A stretch of 64,000 nt of DNA from Breviolum minutum Mf 1.05b.01. Its lineage: Eukaryota > Sar > Dinophyceae > Suessiales > Symbiodiniaceae. Numbering within the stretch: position 1 is the stretch's first letter; each line of letters starts with the position of its first letter. The stretch is taken from NCBI GenBank assembly GCA_000507305.1, contig DF241096.1:2967-66966 (forward strand), given 5' to 3'. Positions 55,010 through 64,000 of the stretch are shown in pieces. The notes below the pieces were generated by a model, which saw only the letters and a program-made list of their open reading frames with translations, did not search any database and was not told the DNA's origin. The position numbers and the translations under genes are program-made.

Positions 55010-58000
55010 CAAAATGCGCTCCGTTTCATATTTATACTGCGTCTAGTCGGTTGAAGATGTTTGCCACCAACTTTCTTCACAGAGCTTTCTTAGAGTCGTA
55101 TTTCTAAACCAATGGTCAATTGGTGGTTTGGCTTATGATGGTTTGGAATCCAGGTTTTGTTCTTCTGAAATCTGAAGGGGGATTACAATGCTTACAGAAT
55201 ACAATGTTTGGGCGTCCCAACAGAATTCAAAAACAAAAACTTCAAGCACCAACAAATACGCAAATATGGTAGACTATAGAAGCTATAAGATGCTATAAGT
55301 ACTGACTGAAGTTTTCCATCAATGGTCTGTTGACCAACGGGGTGCTTCATGCTTAGCAGCTTGTCAGTTCAGTCTATAGTCTTGATTGCTCTATAGTTAA
55401 GCTTGGTTGTTCAGGCTGCTGAACGTTCAGAACATTTGCGAAGATTCAACGCTTCGTTTTGAGGCTGAACCTCTTGGAGTATCGCGACAAAGTCAATCCG
55501 TGCGACAAAGTCAGGCCCAAACGGGTCTTGGGATTTTGGTCGATGGCCTGTTGATGCTTGGAAACAGTAGGCAAATAATGGCACATATTTGCAGATCATG
55601 CATCAACGGAAGGCCGCCCGAATCATAGTGCACAAAGTGTATGGTTTTCTCTGCCTGATCAGGTGATGGTGTTTCAGACCCACCCTTTGATACAAGAACT
55701 TCTTCTCTTGTATTAGGATTTGTTGCATTCAACATGTGTTGTTGAAGTGCTGGCTTCTGCCCGGGTGGTTGAAATGGTATCACCACAACCTTCTCATACT
55801 TTGAATCGAAGAGAGTGTATGACTGTATGATTTTCACTGTATGAGGAAAAAGCAAACATGTCCTACTCACCAACTGCATTCAGAAGACTATTTGGCTGTG
55901 GGATAAATGCAAAACTGCAAAAGGATTGGTGTCGTGATGCGTTTCCTTGACTGGGGAGAAACCTCTAGGGTTAGTACATGAATCAAACGCACCAGTGAAA
56001 TCCAGAACAGAAACTGGTTTGAGTTATGATGGTTTGGAATCTTGTATTTTTCTTCTGAAAGGGGATTACAATAACAAGGTTTGGGCATCCCAACAAGATT
56101 AAAAGCCACAAACTTCAAGAACCGACTATAGTAGACTACAGAAGCTGTACTATGCTATAAATACTGACGGAAGTTGACCACCACTTGTTTGTTAATCAAC
56201 GGTTGCTTCATGTTTTGTACCTGGTGGTTCAGTCTCTTAGTCTGTTCGATTTGACTGCTCCTGTTAAGCTTGGCTGTTCAGAACATTTGCGAAAATTCAA
56301 CACTGCGTTTTGAGGCTGAGTCTCTTGGAGTATCGCGACAAAGTCAGTCTTTACGACAAAGTCAGGCCTGAACGGGTCTTGCCATTTTGGTCAATGGCTT
56401 GTTGATGCTTGGAAATGGTAAGCAAAGGCAAAAAAAAGGAATCAATAAAAGGCTTCCCATCTTACAGTTGTGTATTAGTCAGAGTGTATAGAGGTGTATG
56501 GTTCATGTTATTCTATTTGATTTTACCACAATGGATGAGGAGTTTTGGGACCCACCGCTTGATGCAAGAACCGCTGCATTCAACATGTTTTGTTGAAGTG
56601 CTGGCTTGTGTCCCGGTAGTTTAAGATGCTAGCAGAACCTTTTCAGAATTTGAAGAGAGTGTATGACTGTATGATTTTCATTATATGAGGAAAAAGCAAA
56701 CATGTCCTACTCACCAATTGCATTCAGAAGACTATTTGGCTGTGGGATAGATGCAAAGCTGCAAAAAGGTTTGGCATCGTGATGTGTCTTCTTGAATGGG
56801 GAGAACCCTCTAGGGCCAGTATATGAATCAAGCGCACCAGTGCAATCCATTCCAGAAACCACTTAGAGATTCTGACCTTACATAGTATAGTCTCTAGTAT
56901 CCCTTTGTGAGGGCGTATATAAGTTTTCTTGGAAAGCTCAGTTACAGGCCTGTGTTCATTTCCACCAACTTTTTTCCCTCAGCTTTCTTAGAGTGTTCTA
57001 TTTGCAAACCAATTCAGCAACGTTCAAACTCCCTATGACATTCCATTATGCTGATTGGTTCATGGGGATCCTGATAAAGGGCTTATTAAAGTCTCTACAT
57101 GACAGGGTAGTGTAATCCCATATGTACAGCAAATATTGGTGGTTTGAGTTGCTAGTGTTTTTCTTCAGAAAGGGGATTAGATGCACAATGTTTGGGCATC
57201 CCAACACAATTCTACGCCACAATGACCAAGTTGACCACCACTTGTTGGTTAATCAACCTGTAGCATCTTGGAGGTTCAGTCTCTTAGTCTGTTCTATTTG
57301 ATTCTTCTGTTTAAGCTTGGCCGTTCAGAATATTTGGGAAGATTCAGGGCCACGTTTTGAGGCTGAGTCTCTTGGAGTATCGCGACAAAGTCAGTCCTTA
57401 CGACAAAGTCAGGCCCAAACGGGTCTTGGAATTTTGGTCGACGGCCTGTCGATCTTGGAAATGGCAAGCAAGGAATGGCACATCAAGGCAAAAATACGAA
57501 TCAATAGAAGGCTGCCCATCTTACAGTTGTGTATAGTCAGAATGTATATCAGTGCATAGGGGTGTACAATAAGTTCCACCAAAAAAATCCATGACAGAAA
57601 CCCCTTGTAGATTTTTACGTTACCTAGTATAGTCTCTAGTATCCCTTTCTGAGGGCGTAAGTTTTCTTGGAAAGCTCATGTAGTGGCCTTTGTTCGTTCC
57701 AATTCACGAGCAGGGCTTGAAGATGTCTAGCACCAACTTTTTCACAGGTCTTTCTTGGAGTGTTGTATTTGTAAACCAATGGTTACTCTATGTAGTTGGC
57801 GGTTTGAGTTGTGATGGTTTGGGATTTTGTATAATTCTTCTGAAACAGGTCTACTATGTATAAACGTTTGGGCGTAACAGAATTCAAAACCAAAACATCA
57901 AGAACCAACTAGAGCAGACTACAAAAATACTATGCTATAATTACTGTCCGAAGTTGACCACCAGTCGTTTGTTAATCAACGGTTGCTTCATGTTTAGCAT

Positions 58001-58560
58001 CTTGGTGGATGAGTCTCTTAGTTTGTTCTATTTGACTGCTCTGGTTAAGCTTTTTCAGAATATTTGCGAAGATTCAGCCGCGTTTTCAGGCTGAACCTCT
58101 TGGAGTATCACGACAAAGTCAGTCCTTACGACAAAGTCAGGCCCGAACGGGTCTTGCCATTTTGGTCGATGGCCTGTCGATCTTGGAGATGGTAATCAAA
58201 GAATGGCACATAGAGGCAAAAAACATGAATCAAAAGAAAGGTGTCCATTGTACAGTTGTGTACAGTCAGACTGTATAGATGTGTACGGTATGTCCATGTT
58301 TTTGCCAGATTGGGTGATGTTCTTTGAGACCCACCGCTTGACACAAGAACTACTTTCTTGTATTGGGATTTCTGAAGTGCTGGCTTGTGTCCCTGTGGTT
58401 CAACTTCCCAGCGCAACTGTCTAAGATTTTGAAGAGGGTGTACGAGTGTATGAGTGTTAGCATATCCATCCTTTTCATGCGCTCCCTGGCGTTGCAAAAA
58501 TGCAATACCGTAATAGGGCTGGACAATCTCGCTGAATCGCAGTAGAGTGAGCCATGTGTA
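55010..58560. repeat. Four-copy degenerate tandem repeat
   Basis: A unit of roughly 0.7-1.1 kb recurs four times in direct orientation. The best-kept block, TTTTGAGGCTGA...CTCTTGGAGTATCGCGACAAAGTCA through ACAAAGTCAGGCC...ACGGGTCTTG, lies at about 55,458, 56,309, 57,354 and 58,083. Other shared parts are CACCAACTTT...CAGAGCTTTCTTAGAGT, TTCTGAAA-GGGGATTA, TTTGGGC(A/G)TCCCAACA and ATCAACGGTTGCTTCATG. Spacings are unequal, so indels followed duplication. Confidence 0.9.
55458..55556 (+). CDS. Conserved open block of the tandem repeat (possible duplicated exon)
   Basis: In one + frame all four copies stay open and encode LLEYRDKVNPCDKVRPKRVL then GFWSMAC with few changes (S-P-Y or S-L-Y for N-P-C, E for K). 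The same frame at 56,309, 57,354 and 58,083 has no internal stop. A second frame (AEPLGVSRQSQSVRQSQAQT) is open in copies 1 and 3 but stops in copy 2. This suggests a duplicated exon, though ancestral coding followed by neutral drift is possible. Confidence 0.35.
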
Positions 58561-58690
58561 GATTTTGTCGCCAGTGAAGGCATGGGTTTTTAAATCCCAG
58601 AGTCGCTTGTCCCCAAAAAGATCACAGGCACGTCAGGTTTTGATTGAGACAGAGGAGGAGGAGAAGGCTTCTGGCTGGAGTTTGTTGCAT

Positions 58691-58787
58691 TACCCTCCTG
58701 GGAACTAACATATTTGCCGTCAAAACACGCAACTTTGAAGCTGATTTTCCTTTTCCAATGGTGGGATTATGTAGTTCCCTGGAAGGA
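58691..58787. mobile_element. Family D-like element, degraded
   Basis: TACCCTCCTGGGAACTAACATATTTG at the left and TATGTAGTTCCCTGGAAGG at the right; the inside has diverged. Family assigned from the ends only. Confidence 0.6.
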
Positions 58788-58836
58788 TTTTTTTGGGTGG
58801 TTTTGGCTTGGTGGTAGTGGTTGGATGAGGATTCAG

Positions 58837-58985
58837 ATTGCACGTTGGTTGCAATTGAGACACTTTATCATGAACAAGAAGACCGAAACAAGAATGCATG
58901 TGGAGGCTGTGACTTTTTGGGTGATTGTTGCATATCTGGCAAACACCCTCTTAAATGCGACTCAAAAAGATTCAAAAAGCATACA
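58837..58985 (+). CDS. Cys-rich exon, probable zinc module, unknown
   Basis: After GGTTGGATGAGGATTCAG, with preceding G: DCTLVAIETLYHEQEDRNKN, ACGGCDFLGDCCISGKHPLK, CDSKRFKKHT, donor ACA|GTAACT. C-x2-C-x5-CC-x8-C plus His and a basic end looks like metal binding. The following open stretch 59,010-59,200 (KRYTFKVDLLKVFPGEQADL, VTWNVIPPVTEYKDSKKRHN) is probably the next exon, but the phase needs one extra base. Confidence 0.5.
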
Positions 58986-59267
58986 GTAACTTTCGTCTTG
59001 GTTTTGTATTGTTGATTCAAAAAGGAATAGGGAAAAGATATACGTTCAAAGTAGATCTGCTTAAGGTCTTCCCGGGTGAGCAAGCTGACCTAGTAACCTG
59101 GAATGTGATCCCCCCAGTGACAGAGTACAAGGATTCTAAGAAGAGACATAACAAGCATAAACTTTTGTCCCTTCAAATATGCATCCAATTATTCCAATAT
59201 TACCCAAATTCCACCTTAAAAAGTTCATACCATCAGAAATTGGATATCAATCAAACATGAATTTCAG

Positions 59268-59410
59268 GTCTGGGATCATGGCCAGACCCCACCCCTTCTG
59301 AGTCTGTGGGATTTCTTTCGCCATCAATGCGGATTCTTATCGTCAAGGCACCTCCTCCAATCGTCCCGGTGTCTTTACCGTGCCTTGGACTCCAATGTTC
59401 AAATCTTTGA
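59268..59410 (+). CDS. Exon, two competing frames
   Basis: After AACATGAATTTCAG, with preceding G: GLGSWPDPTPSESVGFLSPS, MRILIVKAPPPIVPVSLPCL, then TGA 59,408. Phase 0 gives VWDHGQTPPLLSLWDFFRHQ, CGFLSSRHLLQSSRCLYRAL, DSNVQIFELSAVGLL and runs on into poly-Leu. Confidence 0.4.
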
Positions 59411-59423
59411 GCTTTCGGCTGTT

Positions 59424-59512
59424 GGTCTGTTGGTCTGTTGGTCTGTTGGTCTGTTGTTGTTGTTGTTGTTGTTGCTGCTGCTGCTGCTGCTGCTGTTGTT
59501 GTTGTTGTTTTC
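59424..59512. repeat. (TCTGTTGG)n then (TTG/CTG)n repeat
   Basis: Four GGTCTGTT units followed by TTG and CTG triplets. In the long + frame it would encode about 20 leucines; on the minus strand Thr/Ala runs. Read as a microsatellite, possibly within a coding frame. Confidence 0.9.
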
Positions 59513-60058
59513 GTACCCGGGCTGGGATTTCTTTGTATTGACAATAGTTCCACTGAAGAGGCGCATTCGAGCACTAGTCAGTATTGAATTGGAGCCATGA
59601 ATGTTTTGTCATTGATGATCATTGATGTAAACCCCATTTATTTTGCAATTGTTAACCACCCTGGGATTGAGGGATTTTGCAGCAACATGATGTTGCTTCA
59701 TCACTGAGATCGCCTGACATTGCATCTCATTCATTCATATTCATTCAAGGTTGATAGTGATTCGTCATGGCTCAACATTATTGAAACCACCCAAAAAAGA
59801 TGCTTTGTTCTTCGAAGACCGACAGGAATCACACCCGTGATTCGAAACTGCTTCCTAGAACGCTTCAGAAACCCATCATACAAGTTCCGTAACAAGTGAA
59901 GCTTAAGTTTGTTGGAATCCTCAAACCAAACATGTTCAAACATCTTGGGTGGGCGAACCCAACAGCTTTTTGTTTGCCAAGTTTGAACCTGCTTGCCCCA
60001 CCCGTAAAAAATCGATGATCACCACCAAGACCTGGCTTTATTTATGATGAGATTTCAG

Positions 60059-60242
60059 ACGTGGAAGGTGTCAAGGTAGCTACTCCCGGGTGGTTGCTGG
60101 TGAGCGTTTCGGGAGGGTCTTGGGTTCTTGAGATATGCTTGGCATTTCTTCATGAAATCCATGTTTTCTTAGCGATTTTGAACGTGTTTCCCATGGGATT
60201 TCAATGGAGGAAACTTCCCACACTCCAGGCGAGAAAATTTTA
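60059..60242 (+). CDS. Exon, unknown
   Basis: After TTTATGATGAGATTTCAG, with preceding G: DVEGVKVATPGWLL, where a good donor CTG|GTGAGC (60,104) may end it. If read through, the frame continues VSVSGGSWVLEICLAFLHEI, HVFLAILNVFPMGFQWRKLP to TAG 60,240. Confidence 0.4.
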
Positions 60243-60599
60243 GTTGCACCAAGGAACTTCTCTTCAGATTCTTCATGCTACTACTACTAGCTGGTACCCT
60301 TGAGACGGTACCCTAGCTGTTTAACCCCCCAAGGAACCCTTTAAAAGGGGTTATATATACCCAATAAATACCACACTATATGGTATCAGAATTTCCTCTA
60401 TGATTGTGTCTACTTTCAGAAAACAGATTGGATATTGATCCATCATGTGATTGGAAATTGATCGATCATGTCTCCGGCTTGTTGGATATGATGAAGACAC
60501 TTGATCCATGATTCCACCTACCCGAAACGTCGTAATGTCATGAAACGAACGGACACCCCACAAAGGTAGTTTAGGAAGGATGAAGGGATATTTGGATGA

Positions 60600-60824
60600 A
60601 TGAATTCCTGCTTTGCAAAAATGAAGATCCATGACAATGAGCTATTTAGTAGATTTTGCCGTCGCATGGGTCCAGGATGTATTCCAAGGAGTTTTGCTAC
60701 TGGACATTTACATCATATACATGTTCAACATCATAGGTTGCGACTTATTCAGGACATGACTGGGTTGCTGACTTCTAGAAAGTTAGGGGAAAATGATGAA
60801 AGGGAAATCCTCAGTCAAAGATGA
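60600..60824 (+). CDS. Open region, two frames, doubtful
   Basis: One frame: NELFSRFCRRMGPGCIPRSF, HHIHVQHHRLRLIQDMTGLL, TSRKLGENDEREILSQR. The other: YLVDFAVAWVQDVFQGVLLL, DIYIIYMFNIIGCDLFRT, hydrophobic. No clear splice sites. Confidence 0.25.
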   Translation: MNSCFAKMKIHDNELFSRFCRRMGPGCIPRSFATGHLHHIHVQHHRLRLIQDMTGLLTSRKLGENDEREILSQR

Positions 60825-60938
60825 CCCTGACATTGTGAAGTATGGTCAATAAATCTGGCGGTTACACCAGCCGACATGGAGAATATCTCATTTTACATAC
60901 CTGACATACCTTTTCATATATTTATATATATATATATA

Positions 60939-60971
60939 TCTCAGCTGGTGCAGGATTTCTTTCATCAACAG
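60939..60971. mobile_element. Family A right end, truncated copy
   Basis: CTCAGCTGGTGCAGGATTTCTTTCATCAACAG matches the right end of family A. It follows a (TA)n run, as at 9.4 kb, and no left end is seen. Confidence 0.7.
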
Positions 60972-61206
60972 AGGTGAAGTATGAAATCATTCACATACAC
61001 ACACACACACATAAGCACAGACGTAAGCACATAAGATGCTTCATCCTCGGTGCCACTGCTTGCCAGAAATACCAAAAGTGGGATTCCTTGGACAAGGACA
61101 GGGACGGGCTGGATATCACAGGATCCATTCAAAAGTGTTGGGCTAGATTGTCCTAGATTTCTTAGTGGTTGGTAATTTGATATACATGCCGCATGCCAAT
61201 CATCAG

Positions 61207-61343
61207 CAAAAATTTACTCGCCAATGTATGAAATGTAGTAAGGATGTATCCCATATCAGGAAGAAGTTCTGGGAATCTTCTACGGAGTTACTGGATATGC
61301 TTGAAATGATTTGGGTGGATCCAATTTTGGACCTCAACCGCAG
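61207..61343 (+). CDS. Exon with C-x2-C motif, unknown
   Basis: After CATGCCAATCATCAG, phase 0: QKFTRQCMKCSKDVSHIRKK, FWESSTELLDMLEMIWVDPI, LDLNRR, donor CGCAG|GTGGAG. CMKC followed by a basic then acidic helix. Strong composition and both signals present. Confidence 0.5.
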
Positions 61344-62061
61344 GTGGAGAACTAGGATTCACATTGAGTGACTACGAAGAATTTCTTGGCTCAGCATTCC
61401 GTTTCTGCTTTTCGTTCTGTACTCTGAAGTATGACCTATATAGATGATGCATTTGTTTCATGTGGAGGGTTGCCCCAGACTGTTATCCAATTTTCTATAT
61501 TTCTTTGATGTGAATGAATCTCGCCATAGGCCAGGGGTGTATCGTTCCAACCATTTCTTTATTCTTCCATCCTGGGAGTCCAATTTCAGTCACAAACGCA
61601 GATGAAGAAGAGTCTCAGACGTAAGGGTTCCTGTAGAAACACTTTGAAGTTTTTTTTTACGTCATTTCAGATTTTTTGTGGTTTTTGCTGTGGGGGTAAC
61701 ACTTTGGAGCGTTTGCATGACAGGAAGCGACTGATTTCACAGAGACTGATATTCATCCTGGTTTCCAACTAGGCTTTGGGCTGGAGTTTCCATGTCAACA
61801 TGGGCTGGAAGTGAGGAAAATCGAATCAATGTGTGGGAGTTGTTGTTTTTTTGAGGACTCTTGGGTCGAGTAGGCTGGTCCTTCCCAAACAATGAAAGCA
61901 AGCAGTCAAATTGTTGGAAAGTGTGCGACATCTTTGCAAATGTATAGTCTGTGTCTATAACTAGTTCTACGCAATGATTTGATGTGACATGTGATTTGAT
62001 GATAGTCTGCACAGTTACATTCCACATCAACATCCTTCACTAAAAAATCCCCTATCTACAG

Positions 62062-62246
62062 TCCACCAGGGGCACCGCGGCAGCCCTCCAGGCAACTTGT
62101 CCTCCGTGGCACGTGTGGCACAACAGCAACGGCAGAGCCTCTTTATGCCTATAGTTGAGTCCGGAACCTGGGAGGGAACAGAGCACTTGGGTATACTACT
62201 TGAAACAACTTTGAACGCAGCTAGTCACTTCGGTTACAAGTTCTAA
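62062..62246 (+). CDS. Exon, unknown, 61 codons
   Basis: After TCCCCTATCTACAG, with preceding G: VHQGHRGSPPGNLSSVARVA, QQQRQSLFMPIVESGTWEGT, EHLGILLETTLNAASHFGYK, F, TAA. It is open throughout with no ATG near its start, GC-richer than its flanks, and ends like a C-terminus. Confidence 0.5.
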
Positions 62247-62354
62247 ACCTACTTAGGGCCCTCTGAAAACCACTTTGTCATTTTATGGTCTACTTACTAA
62301 GTGCCCTGGACCTTCAAGTACTCTCTATATCCATGGACGTTTACCTTTTCCAAG

Positions 62355-62501
62355 CGGAAACGCACCCAGATTGCAACTGGTGAATTTGCCCTCTCTCGGA
62401 AGATAGGAAGTGAAGGAAAGGAAAACAGCAGGTTTCTAGCCACAATGGCGAGGTCTAAGTGTTGCAGAGTGTCAGAGCAAAAGACATCTAAGAAAGTGTA
62501 A
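62355..62501 (+). CDS. Terminal exon, basic, unknown
   Basis: After TTTACCTTTTCCAAG, phase 0: RKRTQIATGEFALSRKIGSE, GKENSRFLATMARSKCCRVS, EQKTSKKV, TAA. Lys/Arg-rich, possibly nuclear. It may be an alternative end to, or lie downstream of, the exon at 62,062. Confidence 0.5.
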   Translation, partial: RKRTQIATGEFALSRKIGSEGKENSRFLATMARSKCCRVSEQKTSKKV

Positions 62502-62821
62502 ACTGTAAATCCGATTGTTATGAAATACGGAATGCAATGAGTATACTGTATGTACATATATGATCAATTATGATCATATGTACATTGTCGGTGGAACATA
62601 CGATATTAGTTACTAGAATAGTTGTATTCAAGCTTGGTACATTATGATAGGCTTCATTCAGCTCTGATATTGAGAATACAAAAAATACACTTGTCAAGTC
62701 CATGGCATGTATTGCAGGTGCATCATTGCATTTCATTGAGTTCAACGGTCCCTCCAACTCATCATCAGTATCATATATGTTAAAGATCGATATTTAAATA
62801 GACACAAATAGTATAAGTACA

Positions 62822-62910
62822 AATATATATTATATATATATTACGTATAATTTCTATATTTATACAAACACACACCTCATATTTGTATATATATATATAT
62901 TATTTACATA
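62822..62910. repeat. TA-rich microsatellite cluster
   Basis: ATATATATTATATATATATTACG and TATATATATATATATTATTTAC runs with a CACACAC core, just upstream of the probable gene start at 62,982. Confidence 0.9.
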
Positions 62911-62981
62911 CACATCAAATTCGATCCAATATCGTATCAAGTTTTGCCAGCTTTGAGGCCAATTCCCAGAGCCTCAGCGCC

Positions 62982-63090
62982 ATGGCTGATTCAGAGATTT
63001 TTCTTGGGAGCTTTCAACGAAATTCCCCCAAAAAACAGACCCCCAAAAAAACGGTGGCGGTTGTGAAGTCCATGAAACATAGCCCTAAGT
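62982..63090 (+). CDS. Probable first exon of a new gene
   Basis: GCGCCATGGCTG is an excellent start context (Ala second codon). The frame reads MADSEIFLGSFQRNSPKKQT then PKKTVAVVKSMKHSPK, a basic, disordered N-terminus. Several GT donors follow (ACG|GTGGCG at 63,050, GTT|GTGAAG at 63,062). AG sites at 62,950 and 62,970 could serve as trans-splice acceptors if this is a dinoflagellate. Exon end not resolved; the frame continues open to 63,260 through a hydrophobic run. Confidence 0.45.
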
Positions 63091-63237
63091 TTTTCAATGA
63101 TTGTAGTTTTGGTTTGGTACCATTGATATTTTTTATGCTTTGGATAGTTTTGCAACTCTCCAAATCAGAGAGTGACAAATATATTTGCAAATGTAGGCAA
63201 GTGCCACCTTTAGTGAGTGTGGGAGCATTGGACTACA

Positions 63238-63295
63238 TGAATATATATATATATTTATAATATGTATATATATATATATACATATATACACAATT
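63238..63295. repeat. (TA)n microsatellite
   Basis: TATATATATATATTTATAATATGTATATATATATATACATATATACAC, presumably intronic in the gene starting at 62,982. Confidence 0.9.
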
Positions 63296-63438
63296 AGATG
63301 AAGCAGGAACTTGTCTAAGTCTAGCTTCAAAGGACCGCAGAAAGGACGGGAGAGTATGTTCCTGTGATGCTTTGGGAAGGGGGACCTCACAAACTGAACT
63401 TCATTCTGCTCTGTACATGTTGTTATATGTTGATAAAG

Positions 63439-63558
63439 GTGGATGGTAAAGTACCGGCAACTATCCCATCAACAGTATGGGATTATGATTGCGATCTACT
63501 GAGATTTTTGGCAACGGACCTACCGTGTATAGATCTATCTCCAGCCCAGAGGCAATGA
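63439..63558 (+). CDS. Exon, unknown
   Basis: After TATATGTTGATAAAG, phase 0: VDGKVPATIPSTVWDYDCDL, LRFLATDLPCIDLSPAQRQ, TGA. Convincing composition. It could be the next exon of the gene starting at 62,982. Confidence 0.45.
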   Translation: MDGKVPATIPSTVWDYDCDLLRFLATDLPCIDLSPAQRQ

Positions 63559-64000
63559 TACAAACAACACTTGTCCGCAGATAGAATTTGAGAATTTAAT
63601 GCATCCTGAATATGCATTCTTCTGCGCATCCATGAATACATGCATACATAGTGTATCTAGACCAATCCCAAATGTTAAGTGAAAGGCAAGGTTGCAGAGA
63701 TCTATTTGTCCATATCTATGCATCATCTAAATAGACATTGTCATGAATTACGTGCACATAATGCATATGGAGAATGTGATCAACATACTAGTACTGTGAT
63801 CGTATTTATGAAGGCTATGACGATATGTACTATGTACGTATCATCTATCACGCATATATAGCATCATGTAACATCCACATTTGCATCGAGCCCTACAGGA
63901 ACACACAACTCTTCATCAGTCTATTAATCCTCTCGGTCTTTCTTCGTTGCATAGCAACTTCCACGATTACTGGTACGGATTCCTATACCCATATGCTCCA
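63559..64000. other. Non-coding end of window
   Basis: A+T-rich with many ATGCATAT-type words and no exon or element that I can recognise. Confidence 0.4.

Noticed and set aside
1-64000. rRNA, tRNA genes, CRISPR arrays, bacterial operons, phage or insertion sequences
   Set aside because: None seen. Repeats are microsatellites and short foldback elements, and genes are intron-split, so the DNA is nuclear eukaryotic.
1-64000. Dinoflagellate spliced-leader relics (CCGTAGCCATTTTGGCTCAAG type)
   Set aside because: I looked for this string and close variants near exon starts and found none, so it cannot be used to support the organism guess.

Overview
This is eukaryotic nuclear DNA that is fragmented into short exons. 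No uninterrupted ATG-to-stop frame reaches 200 codons. There is no bacterial operon structure. Real genes show up as 60-250 bp open segments that begin after a pyrimidine-rich tract plus AG and often end at a GT donor. Splicing by eye joins several of them in frame, and every convincing exon lies on the + strand. One-way gene order, small exons, A+T-rich introns full of short inverted-repeat elements and TA/CA microsatellites fit a dinoflagellate-type alga (Symbiodiniaceae-like) best. That is an inference: I did not find a spliced-leader relic, and another intron-rich alga or protist is possible.

Layout. 0.3-2.0 kb: the 3' part of a CAF1/POP2 (CNOT7-type) deadenylase gene, the only family I assign with confidence; its 5' exons lie before the window. 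2.1-6.4 kb: two inverted-repeat elements, a signal-peptide start exon with a phase-matched last exon, and isolated exons. 7.8-9.3 kb: two short exon pairs of unknown function. 10-19.6 kb: a chain of exons, several with Kelch-type motifs (NDLW, YGG), which I read as a Kelch beta-propeller gene interrupted by elements. 19.6-37 kb: many isolated exons plus two well-joined unknown genes (27.8-28.2 and 29.2-29.6 kb). 37-54.5 kb: further isolated exons, including a basic zinc-ribbon-like pair (38.4-39.1 kb) and a two-helix membrane exon (40.6 kb). 55.0-58.6 kb: a degenerate four-copy tandem repeat. 58.8-63.6 kb: cysteine-rich and other exons, and a probable new gene start at 62,982.

Between the exons sit at least eight families of short terminal-inverted-repeat elements (MITE-like). 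Three of them share a GAAACTAACA-like block just inside the end. Two elements carry a second palindrome inside. Most recognisable joins split a codon after a single G (phase 1).

Exon edges were placed by reading frame and splice signals only, without transcripts or database searches. Where two frames are open I say so. Most exons cannot be assigned to a protein family, and how exons group into genes between 19 and 63 kb is unresolved.
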